Source: Thalassotalea nanhaiensis
GTDB taxonomy: Bacteria > Pseudomonadota > Gammaproteobacteria > Enterobacterales > Alteromonadaceae
Direction of reading: 5' to 3'
Assembly: GCF_031583575.1 (NCBI RefSeq)
Contig: NZ_CP134146.1
Coordinates: 434,001-498,000, forward strand
Length of the DNA: 64,000 nucleotides
Shown: piece by piece, positions 35,726 to 44,645 of the stretch
Layout of the letters: each line of letters begins with the position of its first letter
Numbering within the stretch: position 1 is the stretch's first letter
Program-made: the position numbers and the translations under genes
Notes under the pieces: generated by a model
What the model was told of the DNA's origin: nothing
The model's database searches: none
The model's input: only the letters and a program-made list of their open reading frames with translations

Positions 35726-37432
35726 ATGAAAGATTTGCACCGAAAAACCAGCTTACTATCTGCCTTGGTAAGAAATGATTTAATTGAAAAAGAGCATATT
35801 GCAGAAGTTTTTGGTAATAGCCAAAAACAAAAAATGTCGATAGTTGATTACCTTGTTACTCAAAAGAGTGTTAATTCATATGCGTTAGCGAAAGTACTAT
35901 CTAAAAGTTTTGGTTGCCCTTTTTTTGATCTCCAACATTATTCTTGCGATGCAATCTTAACTGGTATACGCGATGAAAAACTATTACTAAAACATGACGC
36001 ATTGCCATTATTTTCTCGAGGCAATGTGTTGTATGTGGCCGTTTCTGATCCGACAAATTTTGATGCTCTAGAGGAAATCCAATTTAATACGGGCCTGACC
36101 ACTGAAATGGTGCTAACTGACAGCATTCAGTTAAAGCAAATTATAAATAAAATTGTCGAAGGGGAAGTTAATAATCTTGGTATTAGTGAAATAGATCTTG
36201 ATGAACTTAGTGACATTGATGTTGCTGAGGAAAAAGTAGATGAACAGCCAAGTAACAGTACTGATAGCGATGCCCCTATTGTTATTTTTGTGAATAAAAT
36301 TTTATTAGAGGCAATTAAAAAAGGCGCATCTGATTTACATTTTGAACCTTATGAAGATGAATTTAGAATTCGCTTTAGAGTAGATGGTGTTTTAATTGAA
36401 ATTACCAATCCGCCAGCACACTTATCGCAACAAATTATTTCGCGGTTAAAAGTTATGTCTAAATTAGACATTGCTGAACGGCGTATGCCTCAAGATGGAA
36501 GAATAAAGCTCAAGCTTTCCAAAAAGCACTCAATTGATTTTCGGGTTTCAACTCTACCCACTATGTGGGGGGAAAAAGTGGTAATGCGTATTCTAGATTC
36601 CTCGAGTGCAAAATTGGGTATAGAGGTTCTTGGCTACGAAGCACAGCAACAAGAGTTGTTTTTAAATGCATTGAATCAATCACAAGGAATGATTTTAGTT
36701 ACTGGCCCTACCGGCTCTGGTAAAACGGTATCTTTATATACCGGACTCAATATCCTAAATACTGTAGGACGAAATATTTCAACAGCAGAAGATCCTGTTG
36801 AAATTAACCTTAAAGGCGTAAATCAAGTACAGATAAACCTTAAGGCGGGCTTAGACTTTTCTATTGCTTTAAAAGCGTTCCTTCGCCAAGATCCAGATGT
36901 AATAATGGTTGGTGAAATACGAGATTTAGAAACAGCAGAAATCTCGGTAAAAGCCGCACAAACTGGCCATTTAGTTTTATCAACGTTACATACCAATTCA
37001 GCAGCAGAAACACTAACACGGTTATTAAATATGGGGGTTGCGGCATATAATATTGCCAGCTCGGTTAATTTAATCATTGCCCAACGATTAGCTAGACGAT
37101 TATGTGAGCATTGCAAAATAGAAGATCCTCTTGGTAAAACTTCATTAAGAACGCTAGGTTATAACGAGGAAAGGCTGAGTTCGGTAACTGTATTCGGTCC
37201 TAAAGGGTGCGAGCACTGTAATGAAGGTTATAAAGGACGTGTAGGTGTTTACGAAGTAATGAATATTTCCAAATCATTAGCAAAGATTATTAACAATGAA
37301 GGCACGTCACTTGATATCGAAAAGCAAGCAATACAAGAAGGGTTTAAAACACTACGTCAATCGGGATTAATGAAAGTACTGCAGGGGGTGACCAGTTTGC
37401 AAGAAATTAACAGAGTTACCAGCAGTCACTAA
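35726..37432 (+). CDS. pilB: PilB/GspE family type IV pilus assembly ATPase
   Basis: The 568-aa protein has an N-terminal MshEN/PilB-type region (LLSALVRNDLI ... IVDYLVTQK), Walker A GPTGSGKT at 327-334, an Asp box, Walker B from Asp389 (DPDVIMVGEIRD), a His box (TGHLVLSTLHTNSAAET) and the zinc tetracysteine CEHC ... CEHC. It should power pilus extension at the inner membrane. It is unusual in lacking adjacent pilC and pilD and in lying between two c-di-GMP-type regulators. It could be a second, specialised PilB or an MshE relative. Confidence 0.87.
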   Translation: MKDLHRKTSLLSALVRNDLIEKEHIAEVFGNSQKQKMSIVDYLVTQKSVNSYALAKVLSKSFGCPFFDLQHYSCDAILTGIRDEKLLLKHDALPLFSRGNVLYVAVSDPTNFDALEEIQFNTGLTTEMVLTDSIQLKQIINKIVEGEVNNLGISEIDLDELSDIDVAEEKVDEQPSNSTDSDAPIVIFVNKILLEAIKKGASDLHFEPYEDEFRIRFRVDGVLIEITNPPAHLSQQIISRLKVMSKLDIAERRMPQDGRIKLKLSKKHSIDFRVSTLPTMWGEKVVMRILDSSSAKLGIEVLGYEAQQQELFLNALNQSQGMILVTGPTGSGKTVSLYTGLNILNTVGRNISTAEDPVEINLKGVNQVQINLKAGLDFSIALKAFLRQDPDVIMVGEIRDLETAEISVKAAQTGHLVLSTLHTNSAAETLTRLLNMGVAAYNIASSVNLIIAQRLARRLCEHCKIEDPLGKTSLRTLGYNEERLSSVTVFGPKGCEHCNEGYKGRVGVYEVMNISKSLAKIINNEGTSLDIEKQAIQEGFKTLRQSGLMKVLQGVTSLQEINRVTSSH

Positions 37433-37480
37433 AAACAAAATTTAAATATCTATTTTTATGGATATAGATAGGAACTATAA

Positions 37481-39217
37481 ATGTCAGGCTTAAATGATTA
37501 TAACTTCGATAACGCAAAAGTACTTGTTTGTGATGATGATCCAACTCATTTGTTAATCATGCGCGAAGTGTTAGAAAGCCAAGGATTTGAATTTCATCAA
37601 GCAGAAGATGGTAAGCAGTCGATAAATCAATACTTTGCAATTAATCCTGACATTGTTTTATTAGATATTAATATGCCGCATGCTAATGGTTATGAAGTTT
37701 GTAAAGAAATAAGGGAAAGTATTTATGGTAAAGATGTTCCTATTTTAATGGTAACAGGCGCGGATGATACCGATTCTATTGAGCAGGCGTTTGAAAGTGG
37801 TGGCACGGACTTTTTATCTAAACCGATCAACTGGACATTAGTGGCGTATCGCATCAAATATATACTGCGCAATAGTATGATATATCAAGAACATAAAAAT
37901 AATGAAGATAGGCTAAGTTATCTTGCTTATTATGATTCATTAACTGGTTTACCTAACAAGCAAAATTTTTTAAAACAATTAGAAGACTATCTTGAAACAT
38001 CAAAATATAGCGACATGAATGTGGCTGTTGTAAAGATTGATTTGGATAAGTTTAAAAAAGTTAATGAGGCCTTAGGTAAAAAATATGGAGATAAGTTATT
38101 ACAAATAGTCGCAGATAAGCTAGAGAAATTTATTACTGCGCGAGAATTGATTTCCAAAGATTCTGAACTGCAGCCAATTTCTCATCTTAATAGTAAAGAA
38201 TTTGCATTATTTTTTGCTGTAAATTCATTGAGTGAATTAAAAGAGACTATAAATTATCTTCTTGAACAGATAGCTTTGCCTGTGAAAATGGCCGGTGTAG
38301 AATTTAGTATATCGGCATCTTCAGGAGTCGCTCTATTTCCAAAAGATGGTGATTCTGCGGAAAAGTTATTATCTAAAGCTGAGGCCGCAACCTTTGACGC
38401 TAAATCTCAAGGAGGAAATTGTTTTTCATTTTGTTCAGAATCAATGATAAACGAAGCTCTTAATAAGATGTTATATGCCGAAAAAATTAACCATACTTTA
38501 AAAAATCATGGATTTAAGCTTAATTATAGCGCTCAAATTAATGTTTTGGATAATAGCGTTAGGGCACTAGAGGTTAGCATTTATGATTCAAAAGACGAAA
38601 GTTTTGAAAATAAAATCGAATACATTGATACCTTGTCTGAAAATAATTCTACAGCAAAAGAATTAGATATGTGGATAATTTATAAGGTATTCGAACAGCT
38701 GGGAGTTTGGAAAAAGGATAATGTTGAAATCTATCCTGTTGCAATAAAAATATCTACATACAGCCTACTTAAAGCGAATTTTATTGAAAATGTTATGACA
38801 CTTTTAATGGCTAATGAACTTAACGCTAACTTAATTGAGTTTGAAATCACCGATCATTTACTCGTTAAAGCTGCAAATGAGAGTAATACAATTTTAGCAA
38901 GCCTACAATTACTGGGTTTTTCCATTGCAATTGAGAACTTTACCGAAAGTCAGTCATCACTAGCATATCTACCAGGTTCAGGAGTAAAAGTTTGTAAAAT
39001 ACCGACTGAATTAGTCAAAGAATTAGCACAAAATAAAGACAGGCTTAAAGTAATAAAAAGCATCATTGTTATGGCTAAAGAGCTTGATTTAACGGTTATT
39101 GCAACAGACGTTTCAGGGCGGGAACAAGTAAATCAATTGACGGCATTAGGATGTGAGATCATGCAAGGCGAAGCTATCGACACTCTGCATGCCAGAGCGA
39201 AAAATAACAAAGTTTAA
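37481..39217 (+). CDS. REC-GGDEF-EAL protein with both catalytic motifs degenerate (FimX-like)
   Basis: The 578-aa protein has a receiver domain (Asp62 in LLDINMPHANG), a GGDEF-type domain (about 155-320) and an EAL-type domain (about 335-570). The GGDEF signature is NSKEF (237-241), the EAL motif is Glu364-Val-Ser, DDFG has become IENF and AEGVE has become ATDVS, so neither synthesis nor hydrolysis is expected. FimX, which controls pili by contacting PilB through PilZ, has the same logic. It follows pilB by 48 bases. Confidence 0.85.
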   Translation: MSGLNDYNFDNAKVLVCDDDPTHLLIMREVLESQGFEFHQAEDGKQSINQYFAINPDIVLLDINMPHANGYEVCKEIRESIYGKDVPILMVTGADDTDSIEQAFESGGTDFLSKPINWTLVAYRIKYILRNSMIYQEHKNNEDRLSYLAYYDSLTGLPNKQNFLKQLEDYLETSKYSDMNVAVVKIDLDKFKKVNEALGKKYGDKLLQIVADKLEKFITARELISKDSELQPISHLNSKEFALFFAVNSLSELKETINYLLEQIALPVKMAGVEFSISASSGVALFPKDGDSAEKLLSKAEAATFDAKSQGGNCFSFCSESMINEALNKMLYAEKINHTLKNHGFKLNYSAQINVLDNSVRALEVSIYDSKDESFENKIEYIDTLSENNSTAKELDMWIIYKVFEQLGVWKKDNVEIYPVAIKISTYSLLKANFIENVMTLLMANELNANLIEFEITDHLLVKAANESNTILASLQLLGFSIAIENFTESQSSLAYLPGSGVKVCKIPTELVKELAQNKDRLKVIKSIIVMAKELDLTVIATDVSGREQVNQLTALGCEIMQGEAIDTLHARAKNNKV

Positions 39218-39240
39218 AAATAACAAAGTTTAAAAATAAT
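39200..39240 (+). repeat. 16-bp tandem repeat across a stop codon
   Basis: AAAAATAACAAAGTTT is present twice in direct tandem (39200-39215 and 39216-39231) with a partial third copy. The stop codon of the REC-GGDEF-EAL gene is formed at the first junction, so the copied end of the gene is untranslated. Confidence 0.85.
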
Positions 39241-39313
39241 ATTTGTTATTGCCGCTCTGACTTAATAATCAATATACCATTTCTGGGAGGTATTATTAGT
39301 ATCGACTCTGCGT

Positions 39314-39781
39314 TTATGAATGATTCGTATAAAGCGCTTCTATTAGCTGATCTTCTAACTCAAATCTATCCTCTAAAAACTGTCCTAACGCCGATAGGCT
39401 TTGATCAAAACCATCTAAAATTTCATCTGAGTTGATATCTGCATATTTATCATTAAACGTTAAGCCAAAATCAGTTGTCTTTGCAATGTTAGGATAAATT
39501 CGTTGTGCTAATGCCAGTGAGTTAGGACCATTTTTTTTACATTGAGCAACCACCTGATCAAAAACTTCAAAGTGACCTGCTGACATATAGTCCATTAATA
39601 ATTGGCAAAAAGATTGAATTTCATTACGGTTTGGTAAGGCTTTATCGGTTTGATCAAAAGGAGGTAATCCAGCTAATTGGCAATAACCAACCAGAACATC
39701 TTGACGTTCAGTTAACCAGTTGTCGATGGCAGATAATGAACCGCCCCATTGTTGTTGTGCTTGTTCTAAACGACTTAACAT
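39314..39781 (-). CDS. rsd: Regulator of sigma D (anti-sigma-70 factor)
   Basis: The 155-aa protein matches Rsd/AlgQ: MLSRLEQAQQQWGGS, LVGYCQLAGLPPF, FCQLLMDYMSAGHFEVFD and FLEDRFELEDQLI. It binds domain 4 of sigma-70 and lowers housekeeping transcription in stationary phase. hemE lies near, as rsd and hemE do in enterobacteria. Confidence 0.9.
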   Translation of the reverse strand: MLSRLEQAQQQWGGSLSAIDNWLTERQDVLVGYCQLAGLPPFDQTDKALPNRNEIQSFCQLLMDYMSAGHFEVFDQVVAQCKKNGPNSLALAQRIYPNIAKTTDFGLTFNDKYADINSDEILDGFDQSLSALGQFLEDRFELEDQLIEALYTNHS

Positions 39782-39943
39782 TGTCCCTCCGGTATTCTTT
39801 GCGAAGACTATGAGATTAACTATATAACACTGAATTTTAATGAAGATTGCAACATTTATTTTACATTCAAATTAGAGCTCAAACTCAAATATCATCAATT
39901 GAACAGCACATTTTTTTCTAAGCGTATATTTTCATTATATAAA

Positions 39944-40813
39944 TTATAAATGCTCAGCTAAAAATAAATTTAGCCTTAGGGAAGCAAGTTTAATCTGTTT
40001 TATCAATATAGGCCTGTTTTGGTTGTAATATCCGTGATCGAAAATAATAGCTTGATGTGAAGAACTACATGTCAAATTGCTGCTGAACTGCTTGCAATAG
40101 CCAGTAATTTTACTTCTACTAATTGTTAAAGATTGGGTTGCCCAAAATAAGATATTATCAGTAGTGAGGTAGTCGACAGGAGAAGCGGGGAGTAAATCTT
40201 TATTGCTGTTTAATAATGTGTTTTTGCTGCTTTGGCCTAACAAGCACCTGTCCCAAACTTGATGAAGGTTTTTGCACATGTGCTTATTCGAATTAATTTT
40301 ATCGACTACTTTAATTTTATTTCCGCCGAGATCTGATTTAAAGCTAACATGTAGAGGCTGATGAAGGTCGCCAATCCAGTGAGCTAAAAATAGCAGTGCT
40401 TGTATTTTTTCAACAGAAGAAGTTCGATTTATAAATTGTTGCTGGTGGTGTGTAATAGCATCGATAATACAATGGCCATGGCAGGCATCATCGTTTACGC
40501 TTATTTGATCTCTTGCAACATTTACATAATGCCAGCTTTTGAAAGATGAATACTGGACATCATTTCGAATAGCGTCGGCCCAACTACACGCATCTGCAAA
40601 CGTCACTTTAAAGTTAGCGTCTCGATTTAAATATGTGTTTATTTGCTGCTGTTGTTTAACTGGAAAATGATTGGTTAATTTTGCTAACGCATCTTTTTGA
40701 GTGGAAGGGAGATTTTCGAAGGCAAGTTGACAAACTAACCAATGGCCTTTGCTGCTGAGCGCATAAACGTTAGTGCTAAAACACAATATAAAAAGTAATA
40801 ATAATTTCGTCAT
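39944..40813 (-). CDS. S1/P1 family nuclease, secreted
   Basis: From the ATG at 40813 the protein is 289 aa with a signal peptide (about 1-18). Zinc ligands of the P1 fold are visible: the Trp/His in KGHWLVCQLAF, DACSWAD, the His in WHYVN, and the HWIGDLHQPLHV motif. It should degrade single-stranded DNA or RNA outside the cytoplasm, perhaps for phosphate or nucleoside uptake. The C-terminal third diverges from the family. A terminator-ended RNA gene lies just upstream on the same strand. Confidence 0.87.
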   Translation of the reverse strand: MTKLLLLFILCFSTNVYALSSKGHWLVCQLAFENLPSTQKDALAKLTNHFPVKQQQQINTYLNRDANFKVTFADACSWADAIRNDVQYSSFKSWHYVNVARDQISVNDDACHGHCIIDAITHHQQQFINRTSSVEKIQALLFLAHWIGDLHQPLHVSFKSDLGGNKIKVVDKINSNKHMCKNLHQVWDRCLLGQSSKNTLLNSNKDLLPASPVDYLTTDNILFWATQSLTISRSKITGYCKQFSSNLTCSSSHQAIIFDHGYYNQNRPILIKQIKLASLRLNLFLAEHL

Positions 40814-40891
40814 TCCTTCGTATCCCTTGTACAGTCTATGATTGAGTATAGACTGCATAAGTGATTATTTATTGTAGGAAAAAAACTGGAA

Positions 40892-40980
40892 ATAAAAAGG
40901 CCTTAACAAAGTTAAGGCCTGAAATGCTCGCTGTATGGTCTAGTTGAACTAGCTTCTTATTAGTTATTCTTTAAAGCGTG
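40892..40980 (-). ncRNA. Candidate small RNA, about 88 nt, with its own promoter and terminator
   Basis: On the minus strand TTGCAC (41009-41014) and TATAAA (40986-40991) are exactly 17 bp apart, a near-consensus promoter. About 60 nt downstream, the stem AGGCCTTAAC/GTTAAGGCCT (40898-40920) is followed by five T residues. The transcript has no ATG or usable ORF and contains a second hairpin, CTAGT-TCA-ACTAG. It is either a free small RNA or an attenuated leader of the S1/P1 nuclease gene. It matches no RNA family I know. Confidence 0.55.
40894..40920 (-). terminator. Intrinsic terminator of the candidate small RNA
   Basis: A perfect 10-bp stem with a 3-nt loop is followed by TTTTT on the minus strand. 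No other minus-strand gene lies upstream of it for at least 500 bp. Confidence 0.85.
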
Positions 40981-40985
40981 TAAAG

Positions 40986-41014
40986 TTTATAACAAAGCAT
41001 TTTCGTTTGTGCAA
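40986..41014 (-). promoter_or_regulatory. Sigma-70 promoter of the candidate small RNA
   Basis: -35 TTGCAC, 17-bp spacer, -10 TATAAA on the minus strand. It is stronger than most promoters visible in the window. Confidence 0.65.
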
Positions 41015-41065
41015 CACTTTTTTACAATTTAATCAAAATAAAGCTTTTTACTTTTGCTTAACCTG

Positions 41066-41329
41066 TATACCCGTTCCACCTCAAGATGCTGGATTTCAGT
41101 GGGAGTTAAAAGCAATTTAGGCAAGGCATTAAATTTAGAGAATGTTGTTCCATTGTTAAAATTAATAACGCGACATAAATTGCTTTTAAACCCATCGAAG
41201 AAGCCCTTGAGTAATCCCACTACATCGTTGCAGCCCTTTGAAAGGGAATAACCATATCTTCAAAACTGCGTCTTGTATTGGCATTGCTCAAATACTCTGA
41301 AACCTGCACCTTGAAGTGGGACGGGTATA
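41066..41329 (-). mobile_element. MITE-like repeat, copy 2 (264 bp, well-kept ends)
   Basis: TATACCCGTTCCACCTCAAG at the left end matches the reverse complement of the right end (TATACCCGTCCCACTTCAAG) at 18 of 20 positions; similarity continues for about 10 more bases. The interior matches copy 1 at 32431-32686 in opposite orientation. Overlapping ORFs of about 60 codons on both strands are probably chance. It lies between the small RNA and hemE. Confidence 0.8.
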
Positions 41330-41439
41330 AGCACATTCTTTTTGAATTTGCGATAAAGTTTGTCCAAGATCATAGTAACTGTGATGAACTTTGGGTAGAA
41401 TGGCGGCCATAATTATCTAACAGCATTTCAAGTATTAAA

Positions 41440-42507
41440 ATGACAACATTAAAGAATGACACTTATCTGAGAGCCCTTTTACGCCAACCAGTTGATTACA
41501 CTCCCGTTTGGATGATGCGTCAAGCAGGTAGGTATTTACCAGAGTATAAAGAAGTTCGTAAAGATGCCGGTGATTTTATGGCCCTTTGCCGTAACACAGA
41601 ACTTGCAACTGAAGTGACTATTCAACCTTTACGTCGTTTTCCTCTAGATGCTGCCATTTTATTTAGTGACATATTAACTATTCCTGATGCTATGGGTTTA
41701 GGACTATATTTTGAAACAGGCGAAGGCCCTAAGTTTGAACGCCCAATTACATGCGCGGCAGACGTTAAAAAGATTGGTCACCCAGATCCTGAAGGCGAAT
41801 TACAATACGTAATGAATGCAGTACGTTCTATTCGTAAAGAATTGAAAGGCGAAGTTCCTTTAATCGGTTTCTCAGGTAGCCCTTGGACACTTGCCACCTA
41901 TATGGTTGAAGGCGGAAGTTCAAAAGCGTTTACTAAAATTAAAAAAATGATGTTTGCAGAGCCTCAAACATTACATTTATTACTTGATAAACTTGCCGAT
42001 TCAGTTATCACCTACTTAAATGCACAAATTGCAGCTGGTGCTCAGTCTGTAATGGTATTTGATACTTGGGGTGGTGTACTAAGCCCGGCAATGTATAAAG
42101 AGTTCTCATTACAATACATGGCTAAAATTGTTGACGGTTTAACCCGTGAAAATGATGGTCGTAAAGTACCTGTAACGCTATTCACTAAAAATGGTGGCAT
42201 GTGGCTAGAGTCTATTGCAGCTACTGGCTGTGATGCTGTAGGTCTAGATTGGACTATTAACATTGAAGACGCCAAAGCTCGAGTAGGCGATAAAGTTGCA
42301 CTACAAGGTAATATGGACCCTTCAATGCTATACGCACCTAAAGAGCGAATTGAGCAAGAAGTACAAACCATATTGAATGGCTTTGGTGATACAGGCACTG
42401 GCCATGTATTTAACCTAGGTCATGGTATACACCCAGATGTAAATCCTGAACATGCTGGTTATTTTATTGACGCGGTCCACAAATTTAGTAAACCGTACCA
42501 TAAGTAG
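41440..42507 (+). CDS. hemE: Uroporphyrinogen decarboxylase
   Basis: The 355-aa enzyme converts uroporphyrinogen III to coproporphyrinogen III in heme synthesis. The N-terminal signature [15 protein letters not shown], the Asp in [12 protein letters not shown], the [17 protein letters not shown] block and the C-terminal FNLGHGIHP are all present. The length is standard. It is monocistronic with its own terminator. Confidence 0.97.
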   Translation: MTTLKNDTYLRALLRQPVDYTPVWMMRQAGRYLPEYKEVRKDAGDFMALCRNTELATEVTIQPLRRFPLDAAILFSDILTIPDAMGLGLYFETGEGPKFERPITCAADVKKIGHPDPEGELQYVMNAVRSIRKELKGEVPLIGFSGSPWTLATYMVEGGSSKAFTKIKKMMFAEPQTLHLLLDKLADSVITYLNAQIAAGAQSVMVFDTWGGVLSPAMYKEFSLQYMAKIVDGLTRENDGRKVPVTLFTKNGGMWLESIAATGCDAVGLDWTINIEDAKARVGDKVALQGNMDPSMLYAPKERIEQEVQTILNGFGDTGTGHVFNLGHGIHPDVNPEHAGYFIDAVHKFSKPYHK

Positions 42508-42523
42508 ATAAACAACTACTTTG

Positions 42524-42547
42524 AAAGAGGCTTCGGCCTCTTTTTTG
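42524..42547 (+). terminator. Intrinsic terminator of hemE
   Basis: AAAGAGGC and GCCTCTTT enclose a TTCG tetraloop, followed by a T-tract. Confidence 0.92.
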
Positions 42548-42581
42548 TTTATAGAGAACCTTAAAAGGTGAATTGCTTTTC

Positions 42582-42609
42582 GTTTCTAGTTTCTAGTTTC
42601 TGGTTTCTA
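42582..42609. repeat. Heptamer tandem repeat (GTTTCTA), four units
   Basis: Four units of GTTTCTA (the third ends TG) follow the hemE terminator. The reverse complement, AGAAAC-T, is related to the AGAAAC-G heptamers after tuf. Confidence 0.75.
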
Positions 42610-42648
42610 GTTTAATATCTAATTAATTGAACATTAGACGCTAATTCC

Positions 42649-43671
42649 ATGCACCACAAAAATTATCCACTTAAAGATTTGAACAGTTTTGCCTTAGATG
42701 TGTCAGCCAAAGAGCTCATTTTTGCTGAAACCATAGAGCAGGTTAAAATTTTTGCGCAAAACTTACCTGAACAATTCTATATTTTAGGTGGCGGCAGCAA
42801 CTCATTATTCATCGAAAATTATCTGGGCACAATTTTCTGTCCAGACCTGCGTGGTATTGATGTTAGAGATGATGAAAATAATTTTTATCTGCATGTTGCC
42901 AGTGGCGAAAATTGGCATGAGTTAGTAAAGTACTGTTTAACTTCAAACATGCCCGGTCTTGAAAATTTAGCATTAATCCCCGGCAACTGTGGTGCTGCAC
43001 CGATTCAAAATATTGGTGCATACGGAGTAGAGTTTGCCAATGTATGTGATTATGTTGATTGGTTTGATTTTCAAAGTTTGAAAACTATCAGAATGTCGGC
43101 TGAACATTGTCAGTTTTCCTATCGCGACAGTATTTTTAAGGGCGCACTGAAAAATAAAGGCGTTGTTGTTGCTGTTGGAATAAAGCTAAGTAAAACTTGG
43201 GTCCCTACGTTGAAGTATCAAGGCTTGAACGAGCTAGGAGAAAACCCTACTCCGAAACAAGTTTTTGATACGGTTATCGCCATCCGGGAAAGTAAACTGC
43301 CTGATCCAAAACGTATCCCTAATGCAGGTAGTTTTTTCAAAAACCCAATTGTTAACCATCAAACTTTTGCTGCTATTAAGGCTCAATATCCAAATTTTCC
43401 GGCCTACCCTGCAAATGGCACTGATATGAAACTTGCAGCGGGCTGGTTAATACAAGAAAGCCAATTAAAAGGAGTTGCCATTGGCGGCGCTGCTGTACAT
43501 ACATTACAAGCGTTAGTGTTAATTAATAACAATAACGCCACGGGTAAGAACGTGATCGAGCTTGCTCGACATGTACAAAAAACAGTAAAACAAATATTTA
43601 ATGTAGACCTTGAACCTGAAGTCAGGTTAATTTCAGCACAAGGTGAACAACTCATAGAAGATATTAATTAA
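42649..43671 (+). CDS. murB: UDP-N-acetylenolpyruvoylglucosamine reductase
   Basis: The 340-aa flavoenzyme reduces UDP-GlcNAc-enolpyruvate to UDP-MurNAc in peptidoglycan synthesis. FAD-binding motifs ILGGGSNSLF and IPGNCGAAPIQNIGAYG are clear, with the catalytic Ser in NAGSFFKNP and a C-terminal Glu in LEPEVRLI. It is the type I form. Its stop overlaps the birA start (TAATG), a conserved pairing. Confidence 0.96.
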   Translation: MHHKNYPLKDLNSFALDVSAKELIFAETIEQVKIFAQNLPEQFYILGGGSNSLFIENYLGTIFCPDLRGIDVRDDENNFYLHVASGENWHELVKYCLTSNMPGLENLALIPGNCGAAPIQNIGAYGVEFANVCDYVDWFDFQSLKTIRMSAEHCQFSYRDSIFKGALKNKGVVVAVGIKLSKTWVPTLKYQGLNELGENPTPKQVFDTVIAIRESKLPDPKRIPNAGSFFKNPIVNHQTFAAIKAQYPNFPAYPANGTDMKLAAGWLIQESQLKGVAIGGAAVHTLQALVLINNNNATGKNVIELARHVQKTVKQIFNVDLEPEVRLISAQGEQLIEDIN

Positions 43672-44645
43672 TGGCAAAAGTAGTGCGAGAAGAATTAATT
43701 CGTCAATTAGCGGATGGCCAATTTATTTCAGGTCAGCATTTAGCAGAGCAGTTAAATGTAAGTAGAACCGCAATTTCAAAACACGTAAAAGTGTTAACAG
43801 AAATGGGCCTTGATATATTTTCAGTACAAGGTAAAGGTTATAAGTTAGCCCAAAGTATTACTCTATTAGACTCGCAAAAAATTACCAATGAGCTAACAAA
43901 TCTTAATCGCAAGAATCTAATCGAAGTTCATAGCATTATTGATTCTACTAACTCATATTTAATGCGACGGTTACCAAACAATGTTACACACGGCCAAACT
44001 TGTGTTTCAGAGTTTCAATCAGCAGGTAGAGGTCGCAGAGGTAAAGAATGGATATCACCGTTTGGCTCGCATTTATATTTATCTATGTATTGGTATCTAG
44101 AACAAGGGATGTCTGCTGCTATGGGGATTTCGTTAGTCGTGGGGATTGCCGTTAGCGATGTATTGCAGCAAGAATATGAGCTTGAAGTGCAATTAAAATG
44201 GCCTAATGACATTTACGTAAATGGTAAAAAACTTGCAGGAATTCTTGTCGAGCTAGAAGGGCAAAGCATTGGCCCTGGCAATTGTGTTATTGGCTTAGGG
44301 TTAAATATTAATATGCCAAAACAAAGTGCTGATCAGATTGACCAACCTTGGACTGATTTGTCGACTGAGTTAAATCATGATGTTGATAGAAATATGCTTT
44401 CTGCTCAGTTGATTGCAAAAATAAGTGAACGATTAGAGCAACATCACCAGTTTGGTTTGGCACCAATGCTGGATGACTGGCAGCGACAAGATTTTTTCTA
44501 TAATAAACAAGTTAAATTATTAACTGGCAATAAAGAAACACGGGGCATTTGCAAAGGTATAAACAGCAGCGGTGCGTTATTATTAGAAGTAAATGGCAAA
44601 CAGCAACCAATTTATGGCGGCGAAGTAAGTCTACGGGGTGTTTAA
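43671..44645 (+). CDS. birA: Biotin-protein ligase / biotin operon repressor
   Basis: The 324-aa protein has an N-terminal winged helix (SGQHLAEQLNVSRTAISKHV), a central ligase domain with the biotin-binding GRGRRGKEW and LKWPNDIYV, and a C-terminal SH3-like cap. It biotinylates acetyl-CoA carboxylase and represses biotin synthesis genes. Both neighbours are coupled to it by one-base overlaps. Confidence 0.96.
   Translation: MAKVVREELIRQLADGQFISGQHLAEQLNVSRTAISKHVKVLTEMGLDIFSVQGKGYKLAQSITLLDSQKITNELTNLNRKNLIEVHSIIDSTNSYLMRRLPNNVTHGQTCVSEFQSAGRGRRGKEWISPFGSHLYLSMYWYLEQGMSAAMGISLVVGIAVSDVLQQEYELEVQLKWPNDIYVNGKKLAGILVELEGQSIGPGNCVIGLGLNINMPKQSADQIDQPWTDLSTELNHDVDRNMLSAQLIAKISERLEQHHQFGLAPMLDDWQRQDFFYNKQVKLLTGNKETRGICKGINSSGALLLEVNGKQQPIYGGEVSLRGV

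Noticed and set aside
41029..41251. Overlapping ORFs of 63 and 65 codons on both strands
   Set aside because: Both lie mostly in the MITE-like repeat; the other copy is broken by a stop, so coding is not supported.
44549..44644. Upstream extension of coaX
   Set aside because: The extra 32 codons lie within birA in another frame, and the family starts at MELLIDVGNT.
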